Position numbers and translations under genes: made by a program. A stretch of DNA of 64,000 nt from NCBI GenBank assembly GCA_001592805.2, contig CP051139.1:1860001-1924000 (forward strand). The letters are read 5' to 3'. Every line of letters starts with the position of its first letter. Positions within the stretch are counted from its first letter, which is position 1. Below are positions 31,644 through 42,109 of the stretch, piece by piece. Source of the DNA: Peltaster fructicola. Lineage: Eukaryota; Ascomycota; Dothideomycetes. The notes under the pieces are model-generated. The model saw only the letters and a program-made list of their open reading frames with translations, was not told the DNA's origin and did not search any database.

Positions 31644-34600
31644 CTAATGTGACTTCTTCAACCCATCATCCACAACCTTGGGAGCTGCTGGTATCTCTAC
31701 GTCCTCCAACGTCCACTCCATGCCAATATAACTATCACTCACAACCAAGACCTTGACCTTGCGCTCCGAGGTGCTGTCAGGAAGTCTTATGGCTGCTCTG
31801 GCACTAGGTCTGCTCGAAGCGTGTTTGTTCGACGCCTTGCTTGGTGAGAACCAGCTGACACGCTTCAACGCAATGCATTCTCCACTCACTGCGTCCGTGA
31901 TAAGGACAAAGTAGCCTTCCGTCTGCGGCTTTGGATATCGAGGTGCGTAGATATGGTACTCGTTGCTCACGGCTGCATTCTGTCGTGACAGCATGACGGT
32001 CAATCCGAGCGCTGTGATGTCCAATGTAGCCAGGCGAAGCTGTGGAAGCTGCGACAGTGCCTTAGAAACACGACCGTGCGATGCTTGAGGTACATTTAGC
32101 TGAGATAATGCTTGCTCGAGCTGCGGTCGAGCAATGGTCGTGGCAGCCACGAGCGTTTGCGGTTCCTTTGTCGAGGCTCTCAGCCGTCTTTTCTCTGCAT
32201 CAGCACTAACGCCACTGAATATCGAGAGTGGTCCATCATCAGGCCATCGGGCACATTTGATGCACTGCAGAAGAGTCATCATCATTCTTGCACTTTGGGC
32301 ATGTCCAAGCTCGATTAACAAATCGATGCTTGCCTGCACGATACGAATGCTCTGATCTAGCACACTGTTCTGGTCACCGACGTAATCGCTGATGGGCAGA
32401 TCAATGCGTGAAAAGTGTGCCTGTAGCAATAGATAGGCCTTGACATGTGGATCCCACATCGGCAGACCAAATCCCTCCGCCTTGAGCGGCAGACTGGCAT
32501 CAAGCTCTGCGTTGATCAAATCTTCGTTGTGTCGGACCGGTAGCTCATCGTACTCAGTGGCCATGCACATCCACGATAACACATTCTCGAATGTTGCATC
32601 CTCAGTAGCATGCTTGATGAGGTGTCGGATCGTCTTGTGCGAGAGGTAGTAGTAACTCATGATCTTGCCAAATGCTGTTGGATCGATATCGCCATTGGTG
32701 TGGATCGTGATACAACCAGATTCCGCGAGCTCGGATAGCGAGTGATCTACCATCTCGATCATGTAGTCATTGGCAGCCTGCTGAGCTGTGATAGAATCAT
32801 TGTCCTCCGCGGCTATCTCTAGACCATAGTAAGACGGATTCTTGTGCAGGCGTCTGAAGAAGAAAGTCCATGTCAAGTAGTCCAAGGCGTCCTGCTTGGT
32901 AGCTATCGTCTCAGCGGAGACTTCAGCACCCAGATGGTTATCCAGCACGTTGTGCAAGGATGACTCAACCGGAAAGCCGGTATGCAGAAAGTGCTTGTAG
33001 AAAGCTTTCTTGGAGTCTTGTGTAAAGATCCTCGCAACACCGGAGTTGTCGAATTGTGGGCGACCTGCTCGTCCCAGCATCTGCAGTACATCGGTCAAGT
33101 CCATATCCTTATAGCCTTCGATCTTTGCGTCAAAGAACTGAGTACCCTTGACCACCACAAGATGTGCTGGAAGGTTCACACCCCATGCGAGAGTGCTGGT
33201 CGCAACCAATATCTGGATCTTGTTGTTTCCAAACAGCTCCTCGGCCAATTGTCGATCAGATTCCACAAGACCTGCATGGTGGAGTCCAATGCCAAAGCTC
33301 AAAGCTTCCCTCAGTGCATCGTCTTTGACTCGTGCGAGGTTGAGCGCGAGGTCCTCCTCTGACATTCGCACAAACCGTCGAGGATTGTCCTCCATACCAC
33401 AGAAGTTGATCAAATCTCGAGCAGTGAGCCTTGTCTGACGACGAGAGGCTACGAAAACGATGACCGGCTTGTCTGGAGAATGAGACTTGATCGCGAGGAA
33501 CGTCGGCCGGTTCATGCTCTGCATAAGCGGACAGAATCCTCGCTGCTCCGGGAAGCCATCAATGAAGATCTCCAGAGGGACAGGTCGAACAGAGTGTCGG
33601 AAGTTGAACAGGCCTTCTTTCACGCCCAGCCAGTTGGCCAAATCGGTAGCATTGGCACAAGCAGTGCTCATGCCAACAATACGGACGGCTCCTTCTTTCT
33701 GCGAGGCGATATAGTTCATACGACTGACGATGATCTCCAGGATAGGTCCTCGATCACCACCGAGGAGATGAATCTCATCAATGATGACGAGACTAACTTG
33801 CTGGACGTAGCTTCGGGTCTGCCAGCTACGACTGATACCGTCCCACTTCTCAGGAGTCGTGACAATGATATCGGCATCACGAATCGTGCGAGTATCAGGA
33901 GTGTTGTCACCTGTCAATTCAACGAGCTTCAAACCCATCTGCCTCGTCAGCCGTCGACTCCAGTCCTGCACACGCTCGCGAACAAGTGCTTTCATAGGTG
34001 CGATATAGACGACCTTACTTCCAGGCTTCTCACGAAACGCCCACCACATTGATAATTCTGCAGCAATAGTCTTGCCTGAACCTGTAGGCGATCCCAAGAG
34101 CACATTGGCGGATGTATGATACATGCAGTGGAAAAGCTGTGTCTGCATTGGATTGAAGAATTGGAAGCGTTGTCCATAGATCTCTTCGAGCAGAGGATTC
34201 TTCAAAGCGCTGATTGGGAGTGGCTGCAGCTTGAGCAGGTCTGTATAGACACTCTCAGTGTCTGGTCTGATGAGGTGTTGGAAGCTGACAGGCGTTACTG
34301 TCTCTGCGCCAAGCCATCGGTCGCTGACCGCTCGAACATAGATTTGACTTGGTAGTGGGTCTGAAAGTGGGATGGTGAAGTTGAGCTCATGGCTATCGTG
34401 AAGCTTCTTTCGACTGAGGATGAAGAATTCGTGATGGTAGATCTCGCTGGTCTCGGAGTTCTCAACCCAGATCCAATAGCTCTCACTTGTGCCGTGATGT
34501 CGATCGTTCCATCGGAAGTCAGGTGTGAGAAACAGCTTCACCCTAAGGATATCACGATTGAGCGGTGCAATCTCAGCTTCGACGGTCAGTGTTGGGAAGT

Positions 34601-37565
34601 TGTCCAGGAGCTTTCCGATCGTGCTACCCATCTTCTGATTGTGGACAAGCGCTCCAATCTCAGCATTGTCCATATCACGGAGACTCTCTACAGATGCTGT
34701 GGAGCCTTTCTCGTCGAGATGTCGGATGATGACCTGCGGGAGATCAAATTGGTGGAAGGGGTGCTCATATGCCCAAACTCGTCGCTCAATGCTCTTACAC
34801 ATGCTAAGCAGAACCAAGCACTGATAGCCCCATCTTCGATTGAGAGCGATCATGAACAAAGCTCGGCATATTCTAGCAGCATTCTGAGCCACATATGCCG
34901 TGTCGCTGACGAGCGTGAAGTCTTCCAACTTAGCGTTTGAAATATACGACTGCAGTAGGACATTTGTCTTGCCGTGTTGAGTGCCAATGCCGCCTTCGAT
35001 ATCGCATGGCGCAGCTTCTTCCTTCAAGCGCATCAACTCCTTCTCTTCGGTCTCCCTACTCTGGATGTTGTCGAACTCTCCTGACAAGGAGATCATCTTG
35101 AGCACATCGGCTTCAGTCGCTTGAGGCCGCATCATGGTATTGAAGATCTCAATACTCGTTTGCAGCACATAGTACTGACTGGCGATGCGTCCGACATCCT
35201 TCGAGCGAAGCTCCTCTGTCGTTTCGTTGAATATGATCATACTGCTTTTCTGTAGCACTCTGGCGGCGTTGATGACCAGCTCTCGACGTCGTTGCACAAG
35301 CTGAGGATCATCGCGTATCTCGGCCCAATCAATGCCATATGCCATTGGGTTTCTTTGCATTCGTACGAAGAGGTAGGAGTATCCCACCCATGTGATGGCC
35401 TCTGGAATGCTTGTGACGGTGCCAAGAGATATCTCGGCATTGAGATTGTCCACCAACTTCCGGCTGAACTGACTTTCGATGGGCTGCTGCTGTGTGACTG
35501 CGCTTAGGTAGTGTTGAAGCTTGTCTTGCGTGGTGATAATCATGCCGATACCAGTATCTTGGAACTGAGGACGACCAGCACGACCAAAGATCTGGAGGAC
35601 ATCAAGTATGCCAAGGTCGACAAACTTTCCAGCCTCTGCACTGTAAAGCTGAGTGCCCTTGATGATGACTGCTGCCGCTGGTAAGTTGACTCCCCAGGCT
35701 AATGTGGCAGTACAGCAAAGCACTTTGAGCACACCTGATCCAAAAAGACGTTCGACAAGATTTCGATCTGATCGAGGCATTCCTGCGTGATGCACACCCA
35801 TGCCTTTAGACACAAGCTCACGGATCTCTTTGCCTTTTGATTGTTTTGTATCCCGAATGGCATTCGCATATTCTGGATGCCCGCTTGGGTCAAAGAGATC
35901 TGTAAGGCCCTGTTCAGTTGCTGTTTCCCACAACTGACGAGAAGTCTTCACCGTATCCTTCCTCGAGTGCACGAAGACCATGATCTGATGTCCTCGCTCC
36001 AGCATGTCTTTAACCTTTTCGAAAGCAGTGTTCTCTATGTTCTCTCTACTCGACTTCGTCCCTGGCTTACCCTTGACTCCAATGAAATGTTGCTCAAGGG
36101 GCACAGGACGGAAGGACTGGTCAAAATAGAAGAGACCGGCCATACGATTAACCTTCAGGAAGTCGGAGACATCCACGAAGTTAGGTAGTGTTGCACTGAG
36201 ACCAACTATGCGGATTAGGCTTTGTGTGCTCTCGACCTGTCGTTCTGTTCGAGCTACCAGAGTCTCCAATACCGCTCCTCGCTCGTCATGCAGCATATGT
36301 ACCTCATCGATGATGAGGAGCCGCACTTTCTGTACCAGCTCTGTATCGCCAGTTGACTTCCTCGTAACGACGTCCCACTTCTCGGGTGTAGTGACAATGA
36401 TCTGCGTTCGCACGATCTCTGCTTTTGTCAAGTGCATGTCGCCGGTGAGCTCTCGTACTTGTATGCCAAGCCAGGCGAGTCGCTTGCCTAATTTCTCTGT
36501 GACTTCTGCAGCCAGAGCTTTCATTGGCGCCACGTACACAATCTTGAAGTCTTCTGTTCGAACGACAAATTCCTTCGCATCCGGATGTTCGATAGGATCA
36601 GGCTGGATGTTCTTGGCTATGGTGTTGAGAATCGTGAGCATTGCCGCGTCTGTCTTTCCGGCTCCTGTAGGAGCACAGATAAGCATGTTCTCACTGGTAT
36701 GATATGCTACAGGATACACTAGGCTCTGCATGCGGTTCAGTGCCTTATATCCTCGGAACGTTCCTTGACACAGTCCGTCCAGTTCATCAATGTTCACCAG
36801 CTTCTGATGACGGCCAAGTGTGCCAACTCTTGCTGCTGGAATAGAATATTCTTCGTACTTCTCTTTCGGTTCGTGCGTACTACCATTTGGTAGCAGAAAC
36901 TTCCTACCTTGGCTAGACAATGTGTTACCACCTTCATGACTTCGATATACGTGTGGGTAGGTTGGCTTGGTTCGATCTTGCGCTGAGGCGAGAGTGGCGG
37001 TCTTATGCTCAAGGTCTGCTTGTCGTAGACGAGCTTCACGTTCTGCTTTGCTCAGAAGATTGCTCCGCTGTAGCTCTTTTGACGGTTGTGGCGAGGATAG
37101 TATCGAACTGCGATTCGCGAGCAGTTCTGACACGAAGTCCAGCTCATCAAAGGACAACAGATCGACTAGTGTGGTCTGCAGCTCTTCATTGTTGCTATCT
37201 GAGGCAAGCACAGCTGTGATCTGCTCCTCGATAGTCTGCGCATCCAGACCATTACCTTTGCTTGAGATGTCCACACATCGTTCCTTTAGCCAGTCCTTCG
37301 TACCAGTCTGTGCTTTGCCAGCAGTGTACGGTGTCGCGAGAGAATTGATCTCGCTTTCTTCGCTGTATTCATCGTCGTCCTCGTCACTGATGAGATCCCA
37401 GATGTCTTCTACAGGGCTGTATTCCGCGGAATCTATTTCGTAGTCGCTGCTGGTGGTTTCGAAACTATCATTAGCATGAGGCAGTTGTAGCTCAGCAATG
37501 GCCTTTCGCATGGCTGACAGCTGTTCGAGCCATTGCGATGCAGCGTCCTGCGCAGCTGGCGACAT
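31644..37565 (-). CDS. slh1: Ski2-like RNA helicase Slh1/ASCC3
   Basis: A 1973-residue single exon with two helicase cassettes, each followed by a Sec63-type region. Cassette 1 has APTGAGKT (near 298) and DEVH (near 418); cassette 2 has SPTGSGKT (near 1160) and DEIH (near 1263). Paired QMLGRAGRPQF and QIFGRAGRPQF motifs VI are visible. Brr2 is excluded because its second cassette is degenerate, while both look active here, and the acidic N-terminus matches Slh1/ASCC3. Slh1 is the helicase of the RQT complex that splits collided ribosomes in quality control. The frame is open upstream to a TTG; the first ATG (MSPAAQDAASQW) is 37565. It diverges from dad4 with only 197 bases between starts. Confidence 0.96.
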   Translation of the reverse strand: MSPAAQDAASQWLEQLSAMRKAIAELQLPHANDSFETTSSDYEIDSAEYSPVEDIWDLISDEDDDEYSEESEINSLATPYTAGKAQTGTKDWLKERCVDISSKGNGLDAQTIEEQITAVLASDSNNEELQTTLVDLLSFDELDFVSELLANRSSILSSPQPSKELQRSNLLSKAEREARLRQADLEHKTATLASAQDRTKPTYPHVYRSHEGGNTLSSQGRKFLLPNGSTHEPKEKYEEYSIPAARVGTLGRHQKLVNIDELDGLCQGTFRGYKALNRMQSLVYPVAYHTSENMLICAPTGAGKTDAAMLTILNTIAKNIQPDPIEHPDAKEFVVRTEDFKIVYVAPMKALAAEVTEKLGKRLAWLGIQVRELTGDMHLTKAEIVRTQIIVTTPEKWDVVTRKSTGDTELVQKVRLLIIDEVHMLHDERGAVLETLVARTERQVESTQSLIRIVGLSATLPNFVDVSDFLKVNRMAGLFYFDQSFRPVPLEQHFIGVKGKPGTKSSRENIENTAFEKVKDMLERGHQIMVFVHSRKDTVKTSRQLWETATEQGLTDLFDPSGHPEYANAIRDTKQSKGKEIRELVSKGMGVHHAGMPRSDRNLVERLFGSGVLKVLCCTATLAWGVNLPAAAVIIKGTQLYSAEAGKFVDLGILDVLQIFGRAGRPQFQDTGIGMIITTQDKLQHYLSAVTQQQPIESQFSRKLVDNLNAEISLGTVTSIPEAITWVGYSYLFVRMQRNPMAYGIDWAEIRDDPQLVQRRRELVINAARVLQKSSMIIFNETTEELRSKDVGRIASQYYVLQTSIEIFNTMMRPQATEADVLKMISLSGEFDNIQSRETEEKELMRLKEEAAPCDIEGGIGTQHGKTNVLLQSYISNAKLEDFTLVSDTAYVAQNAARICRALFMIALNRRWGYQCLVLLSMCKSIERRVWAYEHPFHQFDLPQVIIRHLDEKGSTASVESLRDMDNAEIGALVHNQKMGSTIGKLLDNFPTLTVEAEIAPLNRDILRVKLFLTPDFRWNDRHHGTSESYWIWVENSETSEIYHHEFFILSRKKLHDSHELNFTIPLSDPLPSQIYVRAVSDRWLGAETVTPVSFQHLIRPDTESVYTDLLKLQPLPISALKNPLLEEIYGQRFQFFNPMQTQLFHCMYHTSANVLLGSPTGSGKTIAAELSMWWAFREKPGSKVVYIAPMKALVRERVQDWSRRLTRQMGLKLVELTGDNTPDTRTIRDADIIVTTPEKWDGISRSWQTRSYVQQVSLVIIDEIHLLGGDRGPILEIIVSRMNYIASQKEGAVRIVGMSTACANATDLANWLGVKEGLFNFRHSVRPVPLEIFIDGFPEQRGFCPLMQSMNRPTFLAIKSHSPDKPVIVFVASRRQTRLTARDLINFCGMEDNPRRFVRMSEEDLALNLARVKDDALREALSFGIGLHHAGLVESDRQLAEELFGNNKIQILVATSTLAWGVNLPAHLVVVKGTQFFDAKIEGYKDMDLTDVLQMLGRAGRPQFDNSGVARIFTQDSKKAFYKHFLHTGFPVESSLHNVLDNHLGAEVSAETIATKQDALDYLTWTFFFRRLHKNPSYYGLEIAAEDNDSITAQQAANDYMIEMVDHSLSELAESGCITIHTNGDIDPTAFGKIMSYYYLSHKTIRHLIKHATEDATFENVLSWMCMATEYDELPVRHNEDLINAELDASLPLKAEGFGLPMWDPHVKAYLLLQAHFSRIDLPISDYVGDQNSVLDQSIRIVQASIDLLIELGHAQSARMMMTLLQCIKCARWPDDGPLSIFSGVSADAEKRRLRASTKEPQTLVAATTIARPQLEQALSQLNVPQASHGRVSKALSQLPQLRLATLDITALGLTVMLSRQNAAVSNEYHIYAPRYPKPQTEGYFVLITDAVSGECIALKRVSWFSPSKASNKHASSRPSARAAIRLPDSTSERKVKVLVVSDSYIGMEWTLEDVEIPAAPKVVDDGLKKSH

Positions 37566-37762
37566 CTTCTTCTCCTGGCAAGTGTCGAGAGAGACAAGCG
37601 TGCTGGAGGTGAAAAGAGTCAGCTGTGATGACGATATTCGTTTACTTCTTAGCGCGGGTGTCGCTACCAAATTTGATGGAGCGGCGCGCTCTGCCTCGAC
37701 GCGTCCGTACTTTGTTTATGACTTCGTGTCTGTCACTCACGAGCACTCATCACACTGCAACC
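37566..37762. promoter_or_regulatory. short divergent promoter region, slh1/dad4
   Basis: Only 197 bases separate the start codons of slh1 (minus) and dad4 (plus), so both transcripts must start inside or very near it. No TATA box or other specific site stands out. Confidence 0.5.
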
Positions 37763-38192
37763 ATGGTAAGATCGTCAAGGCTATCATCTGAGGTGCCTGG
37801 GACTAAATCCGACACCAGGAGAATCCACATGAGCAACAACATGCGCTCTTGTTATCGCGCATCATCAACAACGTCGTAAGCTATAAGCCATCGGTTTCAG
37901 GGTATTGTGAAAGCTAAGTTTTGGCAAAGGAGAAACTGAACGAGGCGGTCACAGTCCTGAACAAGAGTCTACAGGTGAGTCGCATCAGTTGTAGCTTGTG
38001 AGCGAGCGGCACTGACTACCGTGTAGGAGATCAATGTGCAGAACATGAACGTGGAATTGGTCGCACAGATGTTCAAGAATTACCAATCGAATGTCCTCTT
38101 CCACCTCGAAGGTCAGCACACAAGACAAGCGACGAAGGACGCAGCACTGACGCTGTTTCACAGCCACTGAAGGACTCGAAGAGCCACACTAA
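37763..38192 (+). CDS. dad4: DASH/Dam1 complex subunit Dad4
   Basis: Five tiny exons give the 72-residue Dad4: 37763-37765 (the ATG alone), 37819-37875, 37930-37974, 38027-38111 and 38164-38192. Introns are 52-54 bases. The protein runs [72 protein letters not shown], which is Dad4 end to end. It is one of the ten DASH subunits that ring kinetochore microtubules and couple chromosomes to depolymerising ends. No single frame in the DNA covers more than part of it, so it is easily missed. Exon 1 codes only for Met: ATG is followed at once by GTAAGA. The unspliced CAG before GAGAAT is the acceptor. It shares a short divergent promoter with slh1. Confidence 0.93.
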
Positions 38193-38702
38193 TAGAGAGT
38201 GCATATTGCGTAAACTTCGGAGATGCTTCAAAGTCGAGAAGCATGAATAGCGCCCACGTTTGCGGCGCTTATGCAGGAGATCGACATGCGACCCTCTGAT
38301 CAAAACAATTCTTGTGGTGACACCAAGTAAGAGTATCAACAGCACACCAGCACAGCGACCATCCGTGTGTTGCATGGTATGCTCGATTGCACATCAAAGT
38401 ATGCTTGCACAATGTGGTGCTCCAAGCAGATGGGCAGACAAGGGTCAACACACGTTTGTCTGCGCCTCACTGCACAGCGTAATCCTTTGAAACGAGGTTG
38501 AGCGCTTAGCTCGTACAGGTGCTCAAGTAGCACTTGTGCGAGCAGCGTCTTCAGCCCGCCTTCCACACCAATATGAACCACTTCAAGGTCTAGTCTGGAG
38601 CATGGGTTTCGTCTCGACTTTACGATACACAACTTTCATATCTTTGCTCCACGCATTTCCGCCTCATACGATTGCAGAAGTCCCAAGCTACCGTTTGCCA
38701 GC
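38193..38702. other. intergenic region before the NACHT-ankyrin gene
   Basis: About 510 bases without a convincing gene. Short frames on both strands are not protein-like. Confidence 0.45.
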
Positions 38703-41700
38703 ATGGATCCATGGTCGGCTGGTGGAGCACTGCTTGAGGCCATCAAAATCTGTCACAGCCTAATGCAATACTACCAAGATGTGAGAGACGCTACCAAAGA
38801 ATTGAAAAGGACATTCGACAGAATAGAGAGCTTAAGTGAAGTTCTCATCAGCATAAGCAACAAGGTCACAGCACTTGCACTTGATGACAGCGTTACAAGA
38901 CCAGCTTTCAAGCAATTTGCGGAAGACCTCACAGCACTCAAAAAGCGAGCGAAGAAGATTCGTTCGTCGCCAGAGACGCCTAGTACACTCAAAGATAAAG
39001 CTCGAAGGGTATTGGATGTCACTTGTTATCCTCTGAGCAAAGGTGAGCTCAAGGCGGAGTCATTCATGTAGTGATGGTCTATGAAGGCCTGTCTTACTGA
39101 TACGGCAGTATAGGGACCCTCGGTAAGCTCCAAGACTGCGTAGATCGGTGTGAGCGCGACCTTGCCCTGGCATTGAAGCCACTGGAACTACAGGTGAGCC
39201 ATCAGCATGGCAGGTCATTGGAAGATATATCTTCGAGCATCAAGCATCTCCAGATCTCCCAAGAAGAACAGGGCGATGCCATACTGGGTGCTTTTTCAAA
39301 CATCGAGGATTTGATCACCGCACAACTGGCTCGACTTCATGACTCTTCGTCTGTATCTCACAATGCTGCAAAGTACGAGCGACTCCGTACAGAATATGAG
39401 CCCGTTGATCCATATGTCGACCACAATCGCGTTAGAAGCGGATCCTTCCTTGAGGAAAGTGGAAGATGGTTTCTGGAAAGTGCCGAATATCAGAAGTGGA
39501 AGCTTGGCGACCTCGATACCAGGCTCTCTGTCTACGGCGCAGTCGGGTGTTGCAAGACATCTCTCTGCTCCACTATCATCGAGGATCTTAGAAGTTCCAC
39601 TCACAATGCAGCTGCGGCCAACGTCTTCTTTTACATCACATGGCAGCATGGCAGGTATAGCTATGAAAGCATTTTACGCTCTGCTATCTTCCAGCTAGCC
39701 GCGAGAGACACGATAAAGAACATAATCACAACCTGGCTAAGCCCCAAACTGCGAAAGGACGTTGAGGTCAGCGAGCTTGAGCGTCTATTCGGTCGCTGTA
39801 CTGCCGAGCTCGAGCGCGTGTATCTAGTCGTCGATGGGCTAGATGAATGCCCCGACGACGGCGACCAACGCTCTGACCTCTTAGAAGGGCTCTTGTCCTT
39901 GGCTAGTATGCCGCGTGTCCGGTGTTTGACATTCAGTCGACCGTACCCGGATATCGAGAGAGTACTGCACGATGGCGCCTTCGTCTCCTACACCATATCT
40001 GGAGCTGACATCAACAAGGATATAGCTTGCTGGCTTGACAACCGCTTAGCAAAAGCCAAGGACAAATACAAACCTGCATGCCAAACCCTCATCAAAGAAA
40101 GTCTCGTCCAGAAAGCAAGCGGCATGTGAGTTACAAGCATTGCGTCGTGTCATATGCATTTCTAACCATTTGTCTGGCCCAGGTTCCAATGGGCGACATG
40201 TTTGTACCGCCTAGTCGACCGCTCTCAAGCACCGAGTCTAGCAACAGTACGTTTGACACTGCAACAGTTGCCCAAGGATCTTTATACCACTTACGACAAG
40301 ATCCTTGAGAATATGCTCCATGACCAGAGCATTGCCATCAAAGCCTTATGGTGGCTAGCCTTTGCAAACAGGCCTCTTATGTTACACGAACTCACCGACG
40401 CATGTATCATCGATCCCACTGCAGCTCCGTATCTCGATGATGACCGTCGACCTTCAATAGATGGTCTTCGTGCTGTCATTGCACCTCTCACGCGCGTTGT
40501 CACTATCAAGCCGCTATTGAGCCCATCAATCACGGGGTCCGATGTCCCACCAGAACATCTTTTGGAGGTACAGCTCTCTCACTTCTCAGTGAGGGAATAC
40601 CTCGTTTCAGACATCCTACGAAGGTCAGAGCTCAAGGCGTTCCATATCACGGAGTCAGCAGCACATCATATACTCGCCCAAGACTGCATCGCGTCGATGT
40701 TAGATTTCCACGAGCATGCCAAGCGCGAGACAGAATTTCTCGAATGCTCCTTGTGGTTCTATGCGTTTCAGCATTGGGAGAGCCATCAACGCCGGGCTGA
40801 GCTGACTGACTTAGTCGCTTGTAGTGAAGGCACCAATTTACAACTGACTTTGCTAACGTCACGTGAATTCAAGCTGGAATTCGTACGCCATGACCTTAGT
40901 GCCATCTATCTCGCGAGCGAAAGTGGGCTACCGTTCACCTGTGAGGAAGCTCGGCAGTACTCACATCAACCGTGTGGAGAAGGATGAGGGTGGCTTTGGC
41001 ACACCCTTGATCGCAGCGGCGTCCCACGGCTACGATGAAACTGTCGCCATTCTGCTTGCCATGGGCGCTAAAGTTGACCAGGTTGCCGGCAAATATGGCA
41101 GTGCTCTTCAGATAGCAGCCGTGAAAGGACACAAAGAGGTTGTTCGGTACGTGAAGATGGAGATATCCAGACAAGAAGACTGATCGTCGACAGTATGCTC
41201 ATTGATCATGGGGCGACGATCGACTTGGTAGCTCCAGACAGTCGATATGGCTGTGCACTGGTAGCAGCATGTGCAAATGACAACGTCGACATCGTCGAGC
41301 TGCTGTTGGCCAAAGGAGCGAATCCAAACATACAGACTACAGACGGTCAAAGTGCACTACATGAGCTCTGCTGCAGAGCCAACACAAATTTGATGACGAG
41401 ACTACTTCTGAGTGGTGCAGATCCACATATCCAGAGTTCTACATTCGGTCCTCCTGCCTACGAAGCAATACGCCGTGCCCAGAAATCTAGTCTAGAGCTG
41501 TTAACTTCACAAGGCTATAGATTCTCGAGTCAGCATCCTGGACTTGGTACTGCATTACAACATGCTGTCGCTTGCTCTTGCGATGTAGGCATTATCGAGC
41601 TGCTCATCGCAAATGGTGCGAGTCTCGACGAGAGGGTGGGTACGAGACTTTGTCCATTGCTTCTCGCTTTGCATAAGGAGGATCTGACAACAGCAACATT

Positions 41701-41872
41701 GCTTATAACGAAAGGCGCCGAAACACGGATATCAGATGACGATGGCGCTACTGTTAGCACTTTAGTGGCAGCGCTGGGCAACACTGAACTGTCGGCTGCA
41801 CTCAATGGCGCAATATCACGACATAACGCTGCACAGGACGATCGGAGTGGCTCAATCATCCATGTAGCTTGA
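38703..41872 (+). CDS. NACHT-ankyrin (NLR-like STAND) protein with a reading-frame break
   Basis: Exons are read as 38703-39042, 39114-40125, 40183-41146 and 41194-41872. The N-terminal 110 residues are a helical STAND-type effector/adaptor domain (AIKICHSLMQYYQDVRDATK). The NTPase has a P-loop YGAVGCCKTS (near residue 257) and Walker B VYLVVDGLDECP (near 351). The P-loop has Cys where Gly precedes the Lys. A winged-helix-like stretch with LQQLPKDLYTTYDKIL and LSHFSVREYLVSD follows, as usual in fungal ANK-NACHT proteins. Ankyrin repeats then run to the end (TPLIAAASHGYDETVAILLA, ALVAACANDNVDIVELLLAKG). The joined exons total 2995 bases, one more than a multiple of three: near 40943-40960 the frame moves from GLPFTCEE to KLGSTHINRVEKDEGG. 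No intron of credible size explains it, so the gene is either broken, or the base is an assembly error, or two products are made. Confidence 0.75.
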
Positions 41873-42109
41873 GCTGAAGGACAGCTCCTGTTCACGATCC
41901 ATTGAGCTCCGGTTGGGATCACTTGCTGCTGCAGCACTTAAAGCAGACGGTCGAAGACAGATCTGGTCGGGTACACGTGATAGCGATGGCAGCTTGAAAA
42001 TTCGTATGTCATGTGCATATCGTTCGCTGTGAGCATATCGTCAAATTTATCCGCTTCACACAGACATCCAGTGTATTTGATGGTGTGCCTGCGATTCTGG
42101 ATTGAGCTG

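Noticed and set aside
31644-37565. Brr2 as the identity of the double helicase
   Set aside because: Both cassettes have intact Walker A and DExH motifs (DEVH and DEIH), whereas the Brr2 second cassette is degenerate; Slh1/ASCC3 fits better.
40941-40957. GT...AG stretch at the frame change of the NACHT-ankyrin gene
   Set aside because: It is only 17 bases, too short for a spliceosomal intron, and removing it does not put the ankyrin repeats in frame.
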